A stretch of DNA of 6,884 bases from assembly GCA_015489055.1 (NCBI GenBank), contig WFMO01000229.1, forward strand, positions 1 through 6,884. The letters run 5' to 3'. The notes beneath the pieces were generated by a model that saw only the letters and a program-made list of their open reading frames with translations, had not been told where the DNA came from and did no database searches. Numbering within the stretch: position 1 is the stretch's first letter; each line of letters starts with the position of its first letter. The DNA comes from Helicobacteraceae bacterium. GTDB lineage: Bacteria; Campylobacterota; Campylobacteria; Campylobacterales; Sulfurimonadaceae. This document shows positions 1 to 6,271 of this stretch, piece by piece. A program made the position numbers and the translations under genes.

Positions 1-547
1 GGTCTTGTGGTACAGCCGTCTGAACAGATTTAATCATAATAGATTTATATGTATCTTTATAAAGCTCAACATCGCCCACAGAAAGCGCTCCAATAGTCTC
101 GCCGTGATAACTGTTTTTAAGAGATACAAACAATGGACGCTCTTTGTTATTGTTTTTATGTGCATGATAGCTCATCTTTAGGGCAACCTCTACCGCACTT
201 GAGCCGTTATCTGCATAAAAGCATTTATTTAAGCCAGCGGGAGTTATATCGACAAGTCTTTTTGAGAGTTTTATTACAGGCTCGTGCGTAAATCCTGCCA
301 ATAAAACGTGCTCCAAACTATCTAACTGCTTCTTTATCTGATCGTTTATATATTTATTTGTATGTCCAAATATATTTACCCACCAACTGCTAACAGCATC
401 AATATAACTATTGCCGTCAAAATCCTCAAGATAAACACCGTGAGCTGATTTTATAGGTATCAGAGGAAAAACCTCATGATCCTTCATCTGCGTGCATGGG
501 TGCCATACTACATTTAAATCCTCATGCATCAAATCTGTATTATTCAT
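1..547 (-). CDS. bioA: Adenosylmethionine-8-amino-7-oxononanoate aminotransferase, N-terminal part (runs off left edge)
   Basis: This is a PLP-dependent class III aminotransferase of biotin synthesis. It uses S-adenosylmethionine as amino donor to convert 7-keto-8-aminopelargonate (KAPA) to 7,8-diaminopelargonate (DAPA) in the cytoplasm. I translated 182 codons by hand from the ATG at 547. An AAGGAG Shine-Dalgarno at 560-555 lies 7 nt upstream of that start. The visible part has the BioA opening [11 protein letters not shown] (residues 15-25), the SSWWVN motif (53-58) with the twin Trp that line the KAPA pocket, the PLP-phosphate motif [12 protein letters not shown] (113-124), and NSYHGET (145-151), whose Tyr147 stacks on the cofactor in the family. 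The catalytic Schiff-base lysine lies beyond the window; family members are about 430 residues long. Twin Trp and WHPCTQ favour BioA over other class III transaminases such as ArgD or HemL. It is divergent from the ppiD-ftsAZ operon and shows no break in the visible part. Confidence 0.93.
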   Translation of the reverse strand, partial: MNNTDLMHEDLNVVWHPCTQMKDHEVFPLIPIKSAHGVYLEDFDGNSYIDAVSSWWVNIFGHTNKYINDQIKKQLDSLEHVLLAGFTHEPVIKLSKRLVDITPAGLNKCFYADNGSSAVEVALKMSYHAHKNNNKERPLFVSLKNSYHGETIGALSVGDVELYKDTYKSIMIKSVQTAVPQD

Positions 548-568
548 GACTTAACTCCTTAAGGCGCT

Positions 569-577
569 ATAATAGCA
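569..577 (-). promoter_or_regulatory. Candidate bioA promoter (extended -10)
   Basis: Read on the minus strand, positions 577-569 give TGCTATTAT, an extended -10 (TGn plus TATTAT, 5 of 6 matches to the sigma-70 consensus). Transcription would start near 562, leaving a very short leader that contains the AAGGAG site at 560-555. The closest -35-like hexamer, TTGTCA at 600-595, is 20 nt upstream of the -10, which is too far for a normal spacer. Campylobacterota housekeeping promoters are known to lack a conserved -35 and rely on the -10 with AT-rich upstream DNA, so this is acceptable. The -10 sits within an 11-bp inverted repeat (GCTAT-A-ATAGC, 566-576). This is inference from sequence only. 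Confidence 0.4.
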
Positions 578-614
578 AAAAAAAGGATTTCTTTTGACAA
601 AATCGGTCTATATT

Positions 615-641
615 TATGCTACTTTAATACGAAATAGCATA
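615..641. repeat. 7-bp perfect inverted repeat in divergent promoter region
   Basis: TATGCTA at 615-621 is the exact reverse complement of TAGCATA at 635-641, separated by 13 nt. The half-sites are 20 bp apart centre to centre, about two helical turns, which is the geometry of a site bound by a dimer. The right arm overlaps the candidate -10 (TAGAAT, 640-645) of the ppiD-ftsA-ftsZ operon. I do not recognise the half-site as that of a known regulator. A chance origin in AT-rich DNA cannot be excluded. Confidence 0.45.
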
Positions 642-645
642 GAAT
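640..645 (+). promoter_or_regulatory. Candidate promoter -10 for the ppiD-ftsA-ftsZ operon
   Basis: TAGAAT at 640-645 matches 5 of 6 positions of the TATAAT consensus and sits 29 nt before the ppiD start, so transcription would begin near 652. No -35 hexamer lies at standard spacing, as is usual for Campylobacterota. An alternative is TTGACA at 594-599 (perfect -35) with TATGCT at 615-620 after a short 15-nt spacer. A perfect TATAAT also occurs at 568-573 on this strand, but it is inside the symmetric element next to bioA. Which is used cannot be decided from sequence. Confidence 0.35.
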
Positions 646-674
646 ATTACAATTTTTAAAAAGGTATTACTTTA

Positions 675-2144
675 ATGATAGACTGGATGCAAAAACACCA
701 CAGATGGCTGGTTATAACTATTTGGATTTCTACGATTGCGTTTATAGGGGCTGGTTTTTTTGGATGGGGTCAATATAGTTATGCCAGCAAGTCCGGATCT
801 GTCGCTAAAGTCGGAAATGTAAAAATCACTTATGCTCAATTTAATGACGCCTACAGCCAAATGTTTGAACAATACAAAAAACTCTTTCACGGACACTTTG
901 ATAAAGCTCAAGCCAAAGCTATAGGCTTAAAGCCTGAGGTTCTCTCAAAACTCATAGATCAGGCATTGATACTCAATCTTGCGCAAAGCTATCATCTTAC
1001 AGTAAGTGATGATGAATTATATAACCAACTAACATCTCAAAAGATGTTTTATAAAAATGGCAAATTTAGCGATACAGTATATAAAGCGCTTCTTGCTAAT
1101 AATAATCTGACTCCGCATAAATACGAAAGCACTTTAAGAAGAGAAATGCTGATACAAAAAGTATTACATCTATTTATAACAAACACAACAAATCTTGAAA
1201 AAGATACATTTAGCACGATTTTTAATATACAGGATAAAATTCTCTATAAAGTATTGCGTTTAGATGATATCAAGGTACATGTTTCACAAAAGGAATTAAA
1301 AAATTTCTGGGAAAAAAATAAACATTATTTTTTAACAGAGCCGTCGTTTAAAATAAGTTATATAGTTCAACAACCCCTCAAGAAGTCATATGCACAAAAA
1401 AAGATAATGCAGTATTATGACATGCACAAGATGAGTTTTACCGCTAAAGATGGTAAAATCTTATCTTTAGATAAAGCCAAAGATGAGGTTATAAAAGCAC
1501 TAAACAAAGAAGCAACCAAAATCGCGGCATTAGAGACGTTTATATCATTTAAAAAAGATAAACTTCCTGCTGATATCAGCCTAAAAACTATCACAATTAA
1601 CCAATCAAAAAACCCTTTTACGGCTAATGTATTAATAAAAATTCATAGTTTAACCCCGCAACACAGATATCTAAAGCCACAGCTTGTACATGGTCATTAT
1701 ATGATTATTAGATTGGATAAAAAAATACCTTCACATGTAAAAACATTTGCACTAGCAAAACTCCAGGTGCTAAAACAATATACATTACTTAAAAAACAGC
1801 GTAAACTGTTATCGCTTGCAAGCAAGAGATACAAACATATTACAAACGGTATTACATCACCGTTTGTAACGATTGAAGATATATCTAAGCTAAAGATAAA
1901 AAACAAACAAACTGCATCAAAGTTTTTAACGCAACTGTTTCAAAGTAAAACATTAAACGGCTATATTGTTCTTTCAAAAAATAAAATAGTTATATATAAT
2001 ATCTTGGCACAAAAATTGCTTCATAAAAAACAACAGCATATTAATTCAGATATAGATGCCCTAAAGCAACAATTGCTTGAGCAAAATCTTATCAAGGCTC
2101 TTAGCAAGCGCTTTAAGACTAAAATATACCTGAAAGGATTTTAA
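675..2144 (+). CDS. ppiD: PpiD/SurA-like membrane-anchored periplasmic chaperone (peptidyl-prolyl isomerase family)
   Basis: This is a 489-residue periplasmic folding factor tethered to the inner membrane. Residues 1-10 are a short cytoplasmic end, about 11-31 form one uncleaved transmembrane helix, and the rest is periplasmic. Residues from about 43 to 160 match the SurA/PpiD N-terminal chaperone domain: the conserved AKVGNVKIT start, a PEVLSKLIDQALI helix, VSDDEL, and the FYKNGKFSDTVYKALL and KYESTLRREML stretches. The middle region (about 215-350), where PpiD proteins carry a parvulin domain, has no recognisable parvulin signature (no HILV-like strand, no GGxLG), so catalysis is doubtful and a holdase role is more likely. 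The C-terminal half is very Lys- and Gln-rich. The start is ATG with a moderate AAAAAGG at 658-664. The gene abuts ftsA directly, an order I recall also from C. jejuni and H. pylori, where it is annotated as a PpiD-type protein. Function in division is inference. Confidence 0.85.
   Translation: MIDWMQKHHRWLVITIWISTIAFIGAGFFGWGQYSYASKSGSVAKVGNVKITYAQFNDAYSQMFEQYKKLFHGHFDKAQAKAIGLKPEVLSKLIDQALILNLAQSYHLTVSDDELYNQLTSQKMFYKNGKFSDTVYKALLANNNLTPHKYESTLRREMLIQKVLHLFITNTTNLEKDTFSTIFNIQDKILYKVLRLDDIKVHVSQKELKNFWEKNKHYFLTEPSFKISYIVQQPLKKSYAQKKIMQYYDMHKMSFTAKDGKILSLDKAKDEVIKALNKEATKIAALETFISFKKDKLPADISLKTITINQSKNPFTANVLIKIHSLTPQHRYLKPQLVHGHYMIIRLDKKIPSHVKTFALAKLQVLKQYTLLKKQRKLLSLASKRYKHITNGITSPFVTIEDISKLKIKNKQTASKFLTQLFQSKTLNGYIVLSKNKIVIYNILAQKLLHKKQQHINSDIDALKQQLLEQNLIKALSKRFKTKIYLKGF
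1840..1869. repeat. 11-bp perfect inverted repeat inside ppiD
   Basis: TTACAAACGGT at 1840-1850 is the exact reverse complement of ACCGTTTGTAA at 1859-1869, with an 8-nt spacer (ATTACATC). In RNA this would be an 11-bp hairpin with three or four G-C pairs near the loop. It lies in the ppiD reading frame, about 275 nt before the ftsA start, and has no T-run after it, so it is not an intrinsic terminator. The 10-bp palindrome GCTTGCAAGC lies just upstream at 1814-1823. Function is unknown. Confidence 0.7.
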
Positions 2145-3512
2145 TTGGATAATATAGTTTTAGCCATAGACATCGGTTCTACAAAAATTTGTGCAATTAT
2201 CGCAAAAATTGAAGATGATAATGGTATAAAAATTATAGGGTCCGGACAAACAAAATCCCATGGACTTAAAAAAGGAAGCGTAACAAATATAGAATTAGCT
2301 TCAAAATCTATTAAAAATGCTCTAACGGACGCTAAAAGAGTAGCAGGTACAGATATTAAACGAGCTATTGTTTCAATTTCCGGAGCTTATACGAAAAGTC
2401 TAAATTCTAACGGAATAGTAAATATACCACATAAAGAGATAGGCATTAAAGAAATCAACAGAGTCATGCATGCGGCTTTATATAATGCCAATATACCAAA
2501 CGAATATGAAGTATTGCATGCGCTGCCTTATAATTTTAAGGTTGATGAACAAGATTGCGATGATCCTCTTGGCATGAATGCCGCGAGGCTTGAAGTTCAG
2601 ACTCACATAATAACAACACAAAAATCAAATCTGTATAATCTCAAAAAGGCGGTAAAAGCTGCCGGCATAGAGATAGATAATATCATCTTGTCAGGATATG
2701 CGTCTGCCATTGCGACTTTGAGTCATGATGAAAAAGAGTTGGGTGCCGTCATTATAGATATGGGTGGCAATACATGCAATATGGTCATACATGTAGGTAA
2801 CTCTATAAGATATAACGACTTTTTAGGTGTAGGCTCAAACCACATTACAAATGATTTATCTATGGCGTTACATACTCCGCTAAATGTTGCTGAAAATGTT
2901 AAAATGAATTATGGCACACTAGATACTCCAAACAATGATCTCATCGAACTCCCAATGATAGGAGATGAAAAATCTACGCATGAAGTCTCATTAGAGGTTG
3001 TGCATAATGTCATTTATGCAAGAGTTGAAGAGACCTTGATGATTTTAGCTCAATCTCTTGAAAAAAGCAGACTAAAAGAACATATCGGAGCCGGAGTTAT
3101 CCTAACGGGCGGATTTAGTAAAATAGACGGTTTGAGAAATTTAGCTACTGCTATTTTTGACAATATGCCGGTTCGTTTGGCATCACCGACAAATATTGAA
3201 GGTTTATTTGATGATATCAAAGGTCCTGAGTATTCATGTACCATAGGTCTTATAAAATATGCAGCCAATGATTACACGCCTTATGAAATTGATGTAAACA
3301 AAAGACTCAGATACCATGGTGAAACTCCTCTTTATGAGAATGAAGTGGTACTTGATGATGTTTTACAATCTGACATAAATAATGATACAATTAGTCCAGC
3401 TAATGAAAATAAAACAAACAACCCGTCAGTTTTTTTAAAAACACGTCCAAAAAAAAATAATGAAAACAGCGTAATGACCAAGTTCTGGAATTGGGCAACA
3501 CAGTTATTTTAA
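2145..3512 (+). CDS. ftsA: Cell division protein FtsA
   Basis: FtsA is an actin-fold ATPase that anchors FtsZ filaments to the inner membrane and recruits later divisome proteins. The 455-residue product has the phosphate-1 loop DIGSTK (9-14), the phosphate-2 loop DMGGNT (205-210) and the adenosine motif TGGFSKIDGL starting near 321. The FtsA-specific 1C subdomain lies roughly between 84 and 165. An Asn/Lys-rich linker (about 400-440) leads to a terminal amphipathic helix, SVMTKFWNWATQLF (442-455), the expected membrane-targeting sequence with two Trp and terminal Leu-Phe. It starts with TTG directly after the ppiD stop codon (0 nt gap). AAAGGA at 2133-2138 gives a 6-nt spacing, and only this start keeps the conserved N-terminal strand, so translation is probably coupled to ppiD. 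An A9 run at 3449-3457 lies just before the membrane helix. Identity is certain. Confidence 0.97.
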   Translation: MDNIVLAIDIGSTKICAIIAKIEDDNGIKIIGSGQTKSHGLKKGSVTNIELASKSIKNALTDAKRVAGTDIKRAIVSISGAYTKSLNSNGIVNIPHKEIGIKEINRVMHAALYNANIPNEYEVLHALPYNFKVDEQDCDDPLGMNAARLEVQTHIITTQKSNLYNLKKAVKAAGIEIDNIILSGYASAIATLSHDEKELGAVIIDMGGNTCNMVIHVGNSIRYNDFLGVGSNHITNDLSMALHTPLNVAENVKMNYGTLDTPNNDLIELPMIGDEKSTHEVSLEVVHNVIYARVEETLMILAQSLEKSRLKEHIGAGVILTGGFSKIDGLRNLATAIFDNMPVRLASPTNIEGLFDDIKGPEYSCTIGLIKYAANDYTPYEIDVNKRLRYHGETPLYENEVVLDDVLQSDINNDTISPANENKTNNPSVFLKTRPKKNNENSVMTKFWNWATQLF

Positions 3513-3522
3513 TTTGACAAAT

Positions 3523-3530
3523 AAAAGGAG
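3523..3530 (+). promoter_or_regulatory. Shine-Dalgarno site that fixes the ftsZ start
   Basis: AAAAGGAG at 3523-3530 is followed by 7 nt and then ATG at 3538. This is the strongest ribosome-binding site of the plus-strand operon, which fits the high FtsZ level needed relative to FtsA. It lies inside the alternative TTG-initiated extension beginning at 3514, which therefore cannot use it. Confidence 0.85.
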
Positions 3531-3537
3531 TAAGAAG

Positions 3538-4650
3538 ATGGATCCATTTGTAATCGAAGAAACAACAGTGCTTAATGGCGCACGTATTGTTGCCGTTGGA
3601 GTAGGAGGCGGTGGCGGAAATATGATTGGACATATGATCCGTGAAGATGTTACCGGCATAGAGATGATGGTAGTCAATACTGATGCTCAGGTTCTAAAAG
3701 AATCAAATGCTAACACTAAGATACAAATAGGGCCAAAAGTCACAAAAGGACTTGGTGCTGGTATGAAGCCAGAAATCGGTAAAGAATCTGCGCTTGAGAG
3801 CTATGAAGAGATTCGAAGCGCCTTAGAGGGTGCTGATATTGTTTTTGTAGCTGCAGGATTGGGAGGCGGAACAGGAACAGGTGCTGCACCAGTCGTTGCT
3901 CAAATAGCAAAAGAGGTTGGTGCTTTGACTATCTCAGTTGTTACGAAGCCTTTTATGTTTGAAGGCAGAAAAAGACTTAAACTAGCACAAAGCGGGCTTG
4001 AAGAGTTAAAACAAGAAAGTGACTCCATCGTAGTTATTCCAAACGACAAACTTCTATCAATTATAGATAAGAAGCTTGGCATGAAAGAAAGTTTTAAAAT
4101 CGTTGATTCTATTTTAGCGCAAGCCGTCAGTGGCACATCCGGTGTTATCCTCTCAAGTGGTGAAAATGATATCAATCTAGACTTTGCAGATTTGCAAACA
4201 GTCATGAGCCACAAGGGTATGGCGCTTATGGGCGTTGGTGAATTTGAAGGTGAAAATGCTGCATATGAAGCGATTAAAGCCGCTATAGAATCTCCGCTGC
4301 TAGACAATATGTCAATAAACGGTGCCATGGGAGTGCTAGTACATTTTAGTATGCATCCTGATTTTCCAATGATGGAGCTTGCAGACTCTATGGGAGTTGT
4401 TCATGAGAGCGCCCATGAAGACGCTGAGGTTATATTTGGAACCTCTACAGACGCATCACTGCCTGAGAATTACATCCGTATTACTCTTATTGCTACAGGA
4501 TTTGAAAAAGATATTGACAACAATGTAAGCTTTGAGGCTGAAAAGAAATCTACACCCAAAGCGATGGTTAGGCCAAGGCTCGTCGTCGGTGGTGACATGG
4601 GTGAGGATTACTTAGAGGTTCCTACATATATGAGACGACAACAAGACTAA
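3538..4650 (+). CDS. ftsZ: Cell division protein FtsZ (tubulin-like GTPase)
   Basis: FtsZ polymerises with GTP into the Z-ring that marks the division site in the cytoplasm. From the ATG at 3538 the product is 370 residues. It shows the N-terminal nucleotide loop GVGGGGGN (21-28), the tubulin signature GGGTGTG (109-115) that binds GTP phosphates, and the T7 synergy loop NLDFAD (213-218), whose Asp215 and Asp218 complete the GTPase site of the neighbouring subunit. A short variable linker of about 25 residues ends in the conserved tail DYLEVPTYMRRQQD (357-370), the docking peptide for FtsA and other partners. A TTG at 3514 would add eight residues, but the ATG is preferred because a strong AAAAGGAG sits 7 nt before it. 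The gene lies 25 nt after ftsA and 4 nt before the J-domain gene. No motif is missing. Confidence 0.98.
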   Translation: MDPFVIEETTVLNGARIVAVGVGGGGGNMIGHMIREDVTGIEMMVVNTDAQVLKESNANTKIQIGPKVTKGLGAGMKPEIGKESALESYEEIRSALEGADIVFVAAGLGGGTGTGAAPVVAQIAKEVGALTISVVTKPFMFEGRKRLKLAQSGLEELKQESDSIVVIPNDKLLSIIDKKLGMKESFKIVDSILAQAVSGTSGVILSSGENDINLDFADLQTVMSHKGMALMGVGEFEGENAAYEAIKAAIESPLLDNMSINGAMGVLVHFSMHPDFPMMELADSMGVVHESAHEDAEVIFGTSTDASLPENYIRITLIATGFEKDIDNNVSFEAEKKSTPKAMVRPRLVVGGDMGEDYLEVPTYMRRQQD

Positions 4651-4654
4651 TTTT

Positions 4655-4960
4655 TTGAAGTCGTTTACAAAGATTATCAAAGCCAAAACTCTCCTTGGGC
4701 TTGGCGAAAAAGCGACTATTGGTGAAATAAAAAGTAGATACAAAAAACTAATGAAAAAATGGCATCCCGATAACAATAAGGACAATATCGATACAGCTAA
4801 CATTATGAGTATAAAGATTAATGAAGCATATGATACTATTATGCAGTATTGTAAGAATTTTGAATTTCCCTTTGATGAAGACAATTTAAAAAAGCATAGC
4901 ATTTCACCAAAAGAGTGGTGGAATGATAAATTTGGTCAAGACAGCAATACCACTATTTAA
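4655..4960 (+). CDS. Small stand-alone J-domain protein (DnaJ-like Hsp70 co-chaperone)
   Basis: The product has 101 residues. The J-domain is at the N-terminus: LLGLGEKATIGEIKSRY (13-29), a basic helix II (YKKLMKKW) and the HPD tripeptide at 37-39, which stimulates DnaK ATPase in this family. Helix III follows (about 48-62), then an unclassified tail of about 35 residues with SPKEWWNDKFG near the end. There is no Gly/Phe region, zinc-finger or substrate-binding domain, so it is not DnaJ or CbpA. TTG at 4655 is the only usual initiation codon between the in-frame stop at 4631 and the ATG at residue 33, which would cut the J-domain. No Shine-Dalgarno is evident, and the gene begins 4 nt after the ftsZ stop, so translational coupling to ftsZ is likely. 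Its client is unknown; a link to division is suggested only by position. Confidence 0.85.
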   Translation: MKSFTKIIKAKTLLGLGEKATIGEIKSRYKKLMKKWHPDNNKDNIDTANIMSIKINEAYDTIMQYCKNFEFPFDEDNLKKHSISPKEWWNDKFGQDSNTTI

Positions 4961-4963
4961 TAT

Positions 4964-5443
4964 TTAACTTCTTTTAAGCAACATCAACCTTCTTATAAAT
5001 AATATAAATAAAGCAATCGCCAAAATTTTAAAATCCCATTCACTTGCCATATGAAATGTATCAAATGTATTGCTCTTTGTTGCATCTACACCCATATCTT
5101 GCAAAGCTAAAATTTTAGGAAGATACACACCGTTAAACATAAGAGAAGTAAATAAAACAGCTATGGCAGATAAAATAGCAATTCTATCTCGCTGAAACAT
5201 TTTATATGCAATCATTTCATAAAATGCAACATAAACAATCAAAAAATCTAACCAATAGCTAAAATGCTTGAAAATGGTGCCCATTATGATTCCTGCATTA
5301 TATGTATCAATCAAAACGCTTAAACCTAACTTGTCAGTTTGAAAGACAACCGGTGCTACTATAGCGCCTAATGTCAAAACAGCGCCAAATGTTGCTGCAA
5401 TGGTTATCAGATAACCAAAGTCAATATATATATTTCTTTTCAT
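4964..5443 (-). CDS. DUF4149 (TMEM205-like) four-helix membrane protein
   Basis: The product is a 159-residue integral membrane protein with four predicted helices at about 8-33, 60-80, 87-108 and 136-152. It has landmarks typical of DUF4149/TMEM205-like proteins: an AP-x-VF motif after helix 1 (30-34), AGIIMGTIF (50-58) leading into helix 2, and an FDTFHMASE segment (127-135) before helix 4. There are no catalytic or metal-binding residues that I can assign, and the family has no established bacterial function. The start is ATG at 5443, with AAAAAGG (read on the minus strand) inside the 3' end of prmC; the gap to prmC is 3 nt, so the two are surely cotranscribed. The gene converges on the J-domain gene with only 3 nt between stop codons. 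I am confident it is a real membrane protein and fairly confident of the family. Confidence 0.82.
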   Translation of the reverse strand: MKRNIYIDFGYLITIAATFGAVLTLGAIVAPVVFQTDKLGLSVLIDTYNAGIIMGTIFKHFSYWLDFLIVYVAFYEMIAYKMFQRDRIAILSAIAVLFTSLMFNGVYLPKILALQDMGVDATKSNTFDTFHMASEWDFKILAIALFILFIRRLMLLKRS

Positions 5444-5446
5444 GTA

Positions 5447-6271
5447 CTACCTTTTTGTTATAGTAAAGCCTCTGTTGTGATGGCTTAAATCTTTATAAAA
5501 CCTTACATCCAGCCCATTATGTCCGGATACGAAAGCCTCTACTGTTTCTTTTTGATCATAACCCATCTCACAACTTACATGCTTTATATGCTTAAAAAAG
5601 CACTGCTCAAGAAGCTCCAACAATATTTCGCATCCAATATCACCGCCAAAAAGTGCTTCTTTTGGCTCATAATCCAAATTTTTTTCTAACTTTGCATCAT
5701 ATGCAATATATGGAGGGTTACTGACTACATAATCTATATTCTTTGGCATACCATCTAAAAGTGAGCTCTTACAAAGCTTGATTCTGTCTTGCATACCAAA
5801 CAAAGCTATATTTTTTTGGGCTATTTTTAGAGCGTCATCTGAGATATCCACTGCAAAAATATTGGCATTTTTTAATTTTTTTGCCAATATAATAGATATA
5901 ACTCCGCTTCCAACACCAACTTCCATAATATTTATATCGGCATCTAGGTTGCCCATTGTCGATACAACCTCATCTATGAGCAATTCTGTCTCAGGTCTTG
6001 GAATTAATGCCCCATAATCTATAAAAAAATTCTCAGAATAAAAACTAACCTTTTTAGTTATGTACTCTAATGGGATATTTTCTGCTCGTTTTTTAGCTAA
6101 GCTTATACCCTTTGCAACGTTTGCGATCACCTCATCTTGATGAAGCATTATCCATATCTCATCAACATCCAATATATGCATCATTAATCGTATAGCCTCT
6201 TTTGAAGGATACTCTACTTTGCCTTTTAGAATTAATGTCATTTGCTGCTGTAAAGATTTTACTGTACACAT
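5447..6271 (-). CDS. prmC: Peptide chain release factor N5-glutamine methyltransferase PrmC (HemK)
   Basis: PrmC is a cytoplasmic SAM-dependent enzyme that methylates the Gln of the GGQ motif in release factors RF1/RF2 and so improves translation termination. The product has 274 residues. An N-terminal helical domain (about 1-75) that contacts the release factor is followed by a Rossmann-type methyltransferase domain. Diagnostic motifs are IPRPETELL (90-98), the SAM loop EVGVGSG (117-123, a variant of the common D-x-GTGSG), the acidic strand end AVDIS (140-144) and the catalytic NPPY (185-188), which binds the glutamine amide. The ATG at 6271 is chosen because the N-terminal helix length then matches the family; AGAGGG at 6280-6275 is its likely, closely spaced ribosome site. 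Met11 is a weaker alternative. It overlaps the upstream protease gene by 13 nt, pointing to translational coupling. Its substrate gene, prfA, is not in the window. Confidence 0.95.
   Translation of the reverse strand: MCTVKSLQQQMTLILKGKVEYPSKEAIRLMMHILDVDEIWIMLHQDEVIANVAKGISLAKKRAENIPLEYITKKVSFYSENFFIDYGALIPRPETELLIDEVVSTMGNLDADINIMEVGVGSGVISIILAKKLKNANIFAVDISDDALKIAQKNIALFGMQDRIKLCKSSLLDGMPKNIDYVVSNPPYIAYDAKLEKNLDYEPKEALFGGDIGCEILLELLEQCFFKHIKHVSCEMGYDQKETVEAFVSGHNGLDVRFYKDLSHHNRGFTITKR

Noticed and set aside
548..674. Biotin regulator site (BirA or BioR box) upstream of bioA
   Set aside because: I searched by eye for TTGT-AACC-type dyads and TTATnTATAA-type sites in this gap and found none. 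The symmetric elements present have different sequences.
1840..1869. Reading the ppiD hairpin as an intrinsic terminator or a BirA-type operator
   Set aside because: There is no T-run after the stem and it sits in the middle of the gene. The arms do not match the known BirA half-site, and bioA is over 1 kb away and divergent.
3514..3519. TTGACA resembling a -35 box just before ftsZ
   Set aside because: No -10-like hexamer occurs at 16-18 nt downstream, and the position would put the start site inside ftsZ.
3514..3537. TTG-initiated eight-residue N-terminal extension of ftsZ
   Set aside because: The strong AAAAGGAG lies inside it and is ideally spaced for the ATG at 3538. No ribosome site precedes the TTG, and the extension (TNKRSKK) is not an FtsZ feature.
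3900..4328. 142-codon open frame on the minus strand opposite ftsZ
   Set aside because: It lies entirely within the unmistakable ftsZ gene, has no ribosome site and shows no protein family features. It is a shadow frame.
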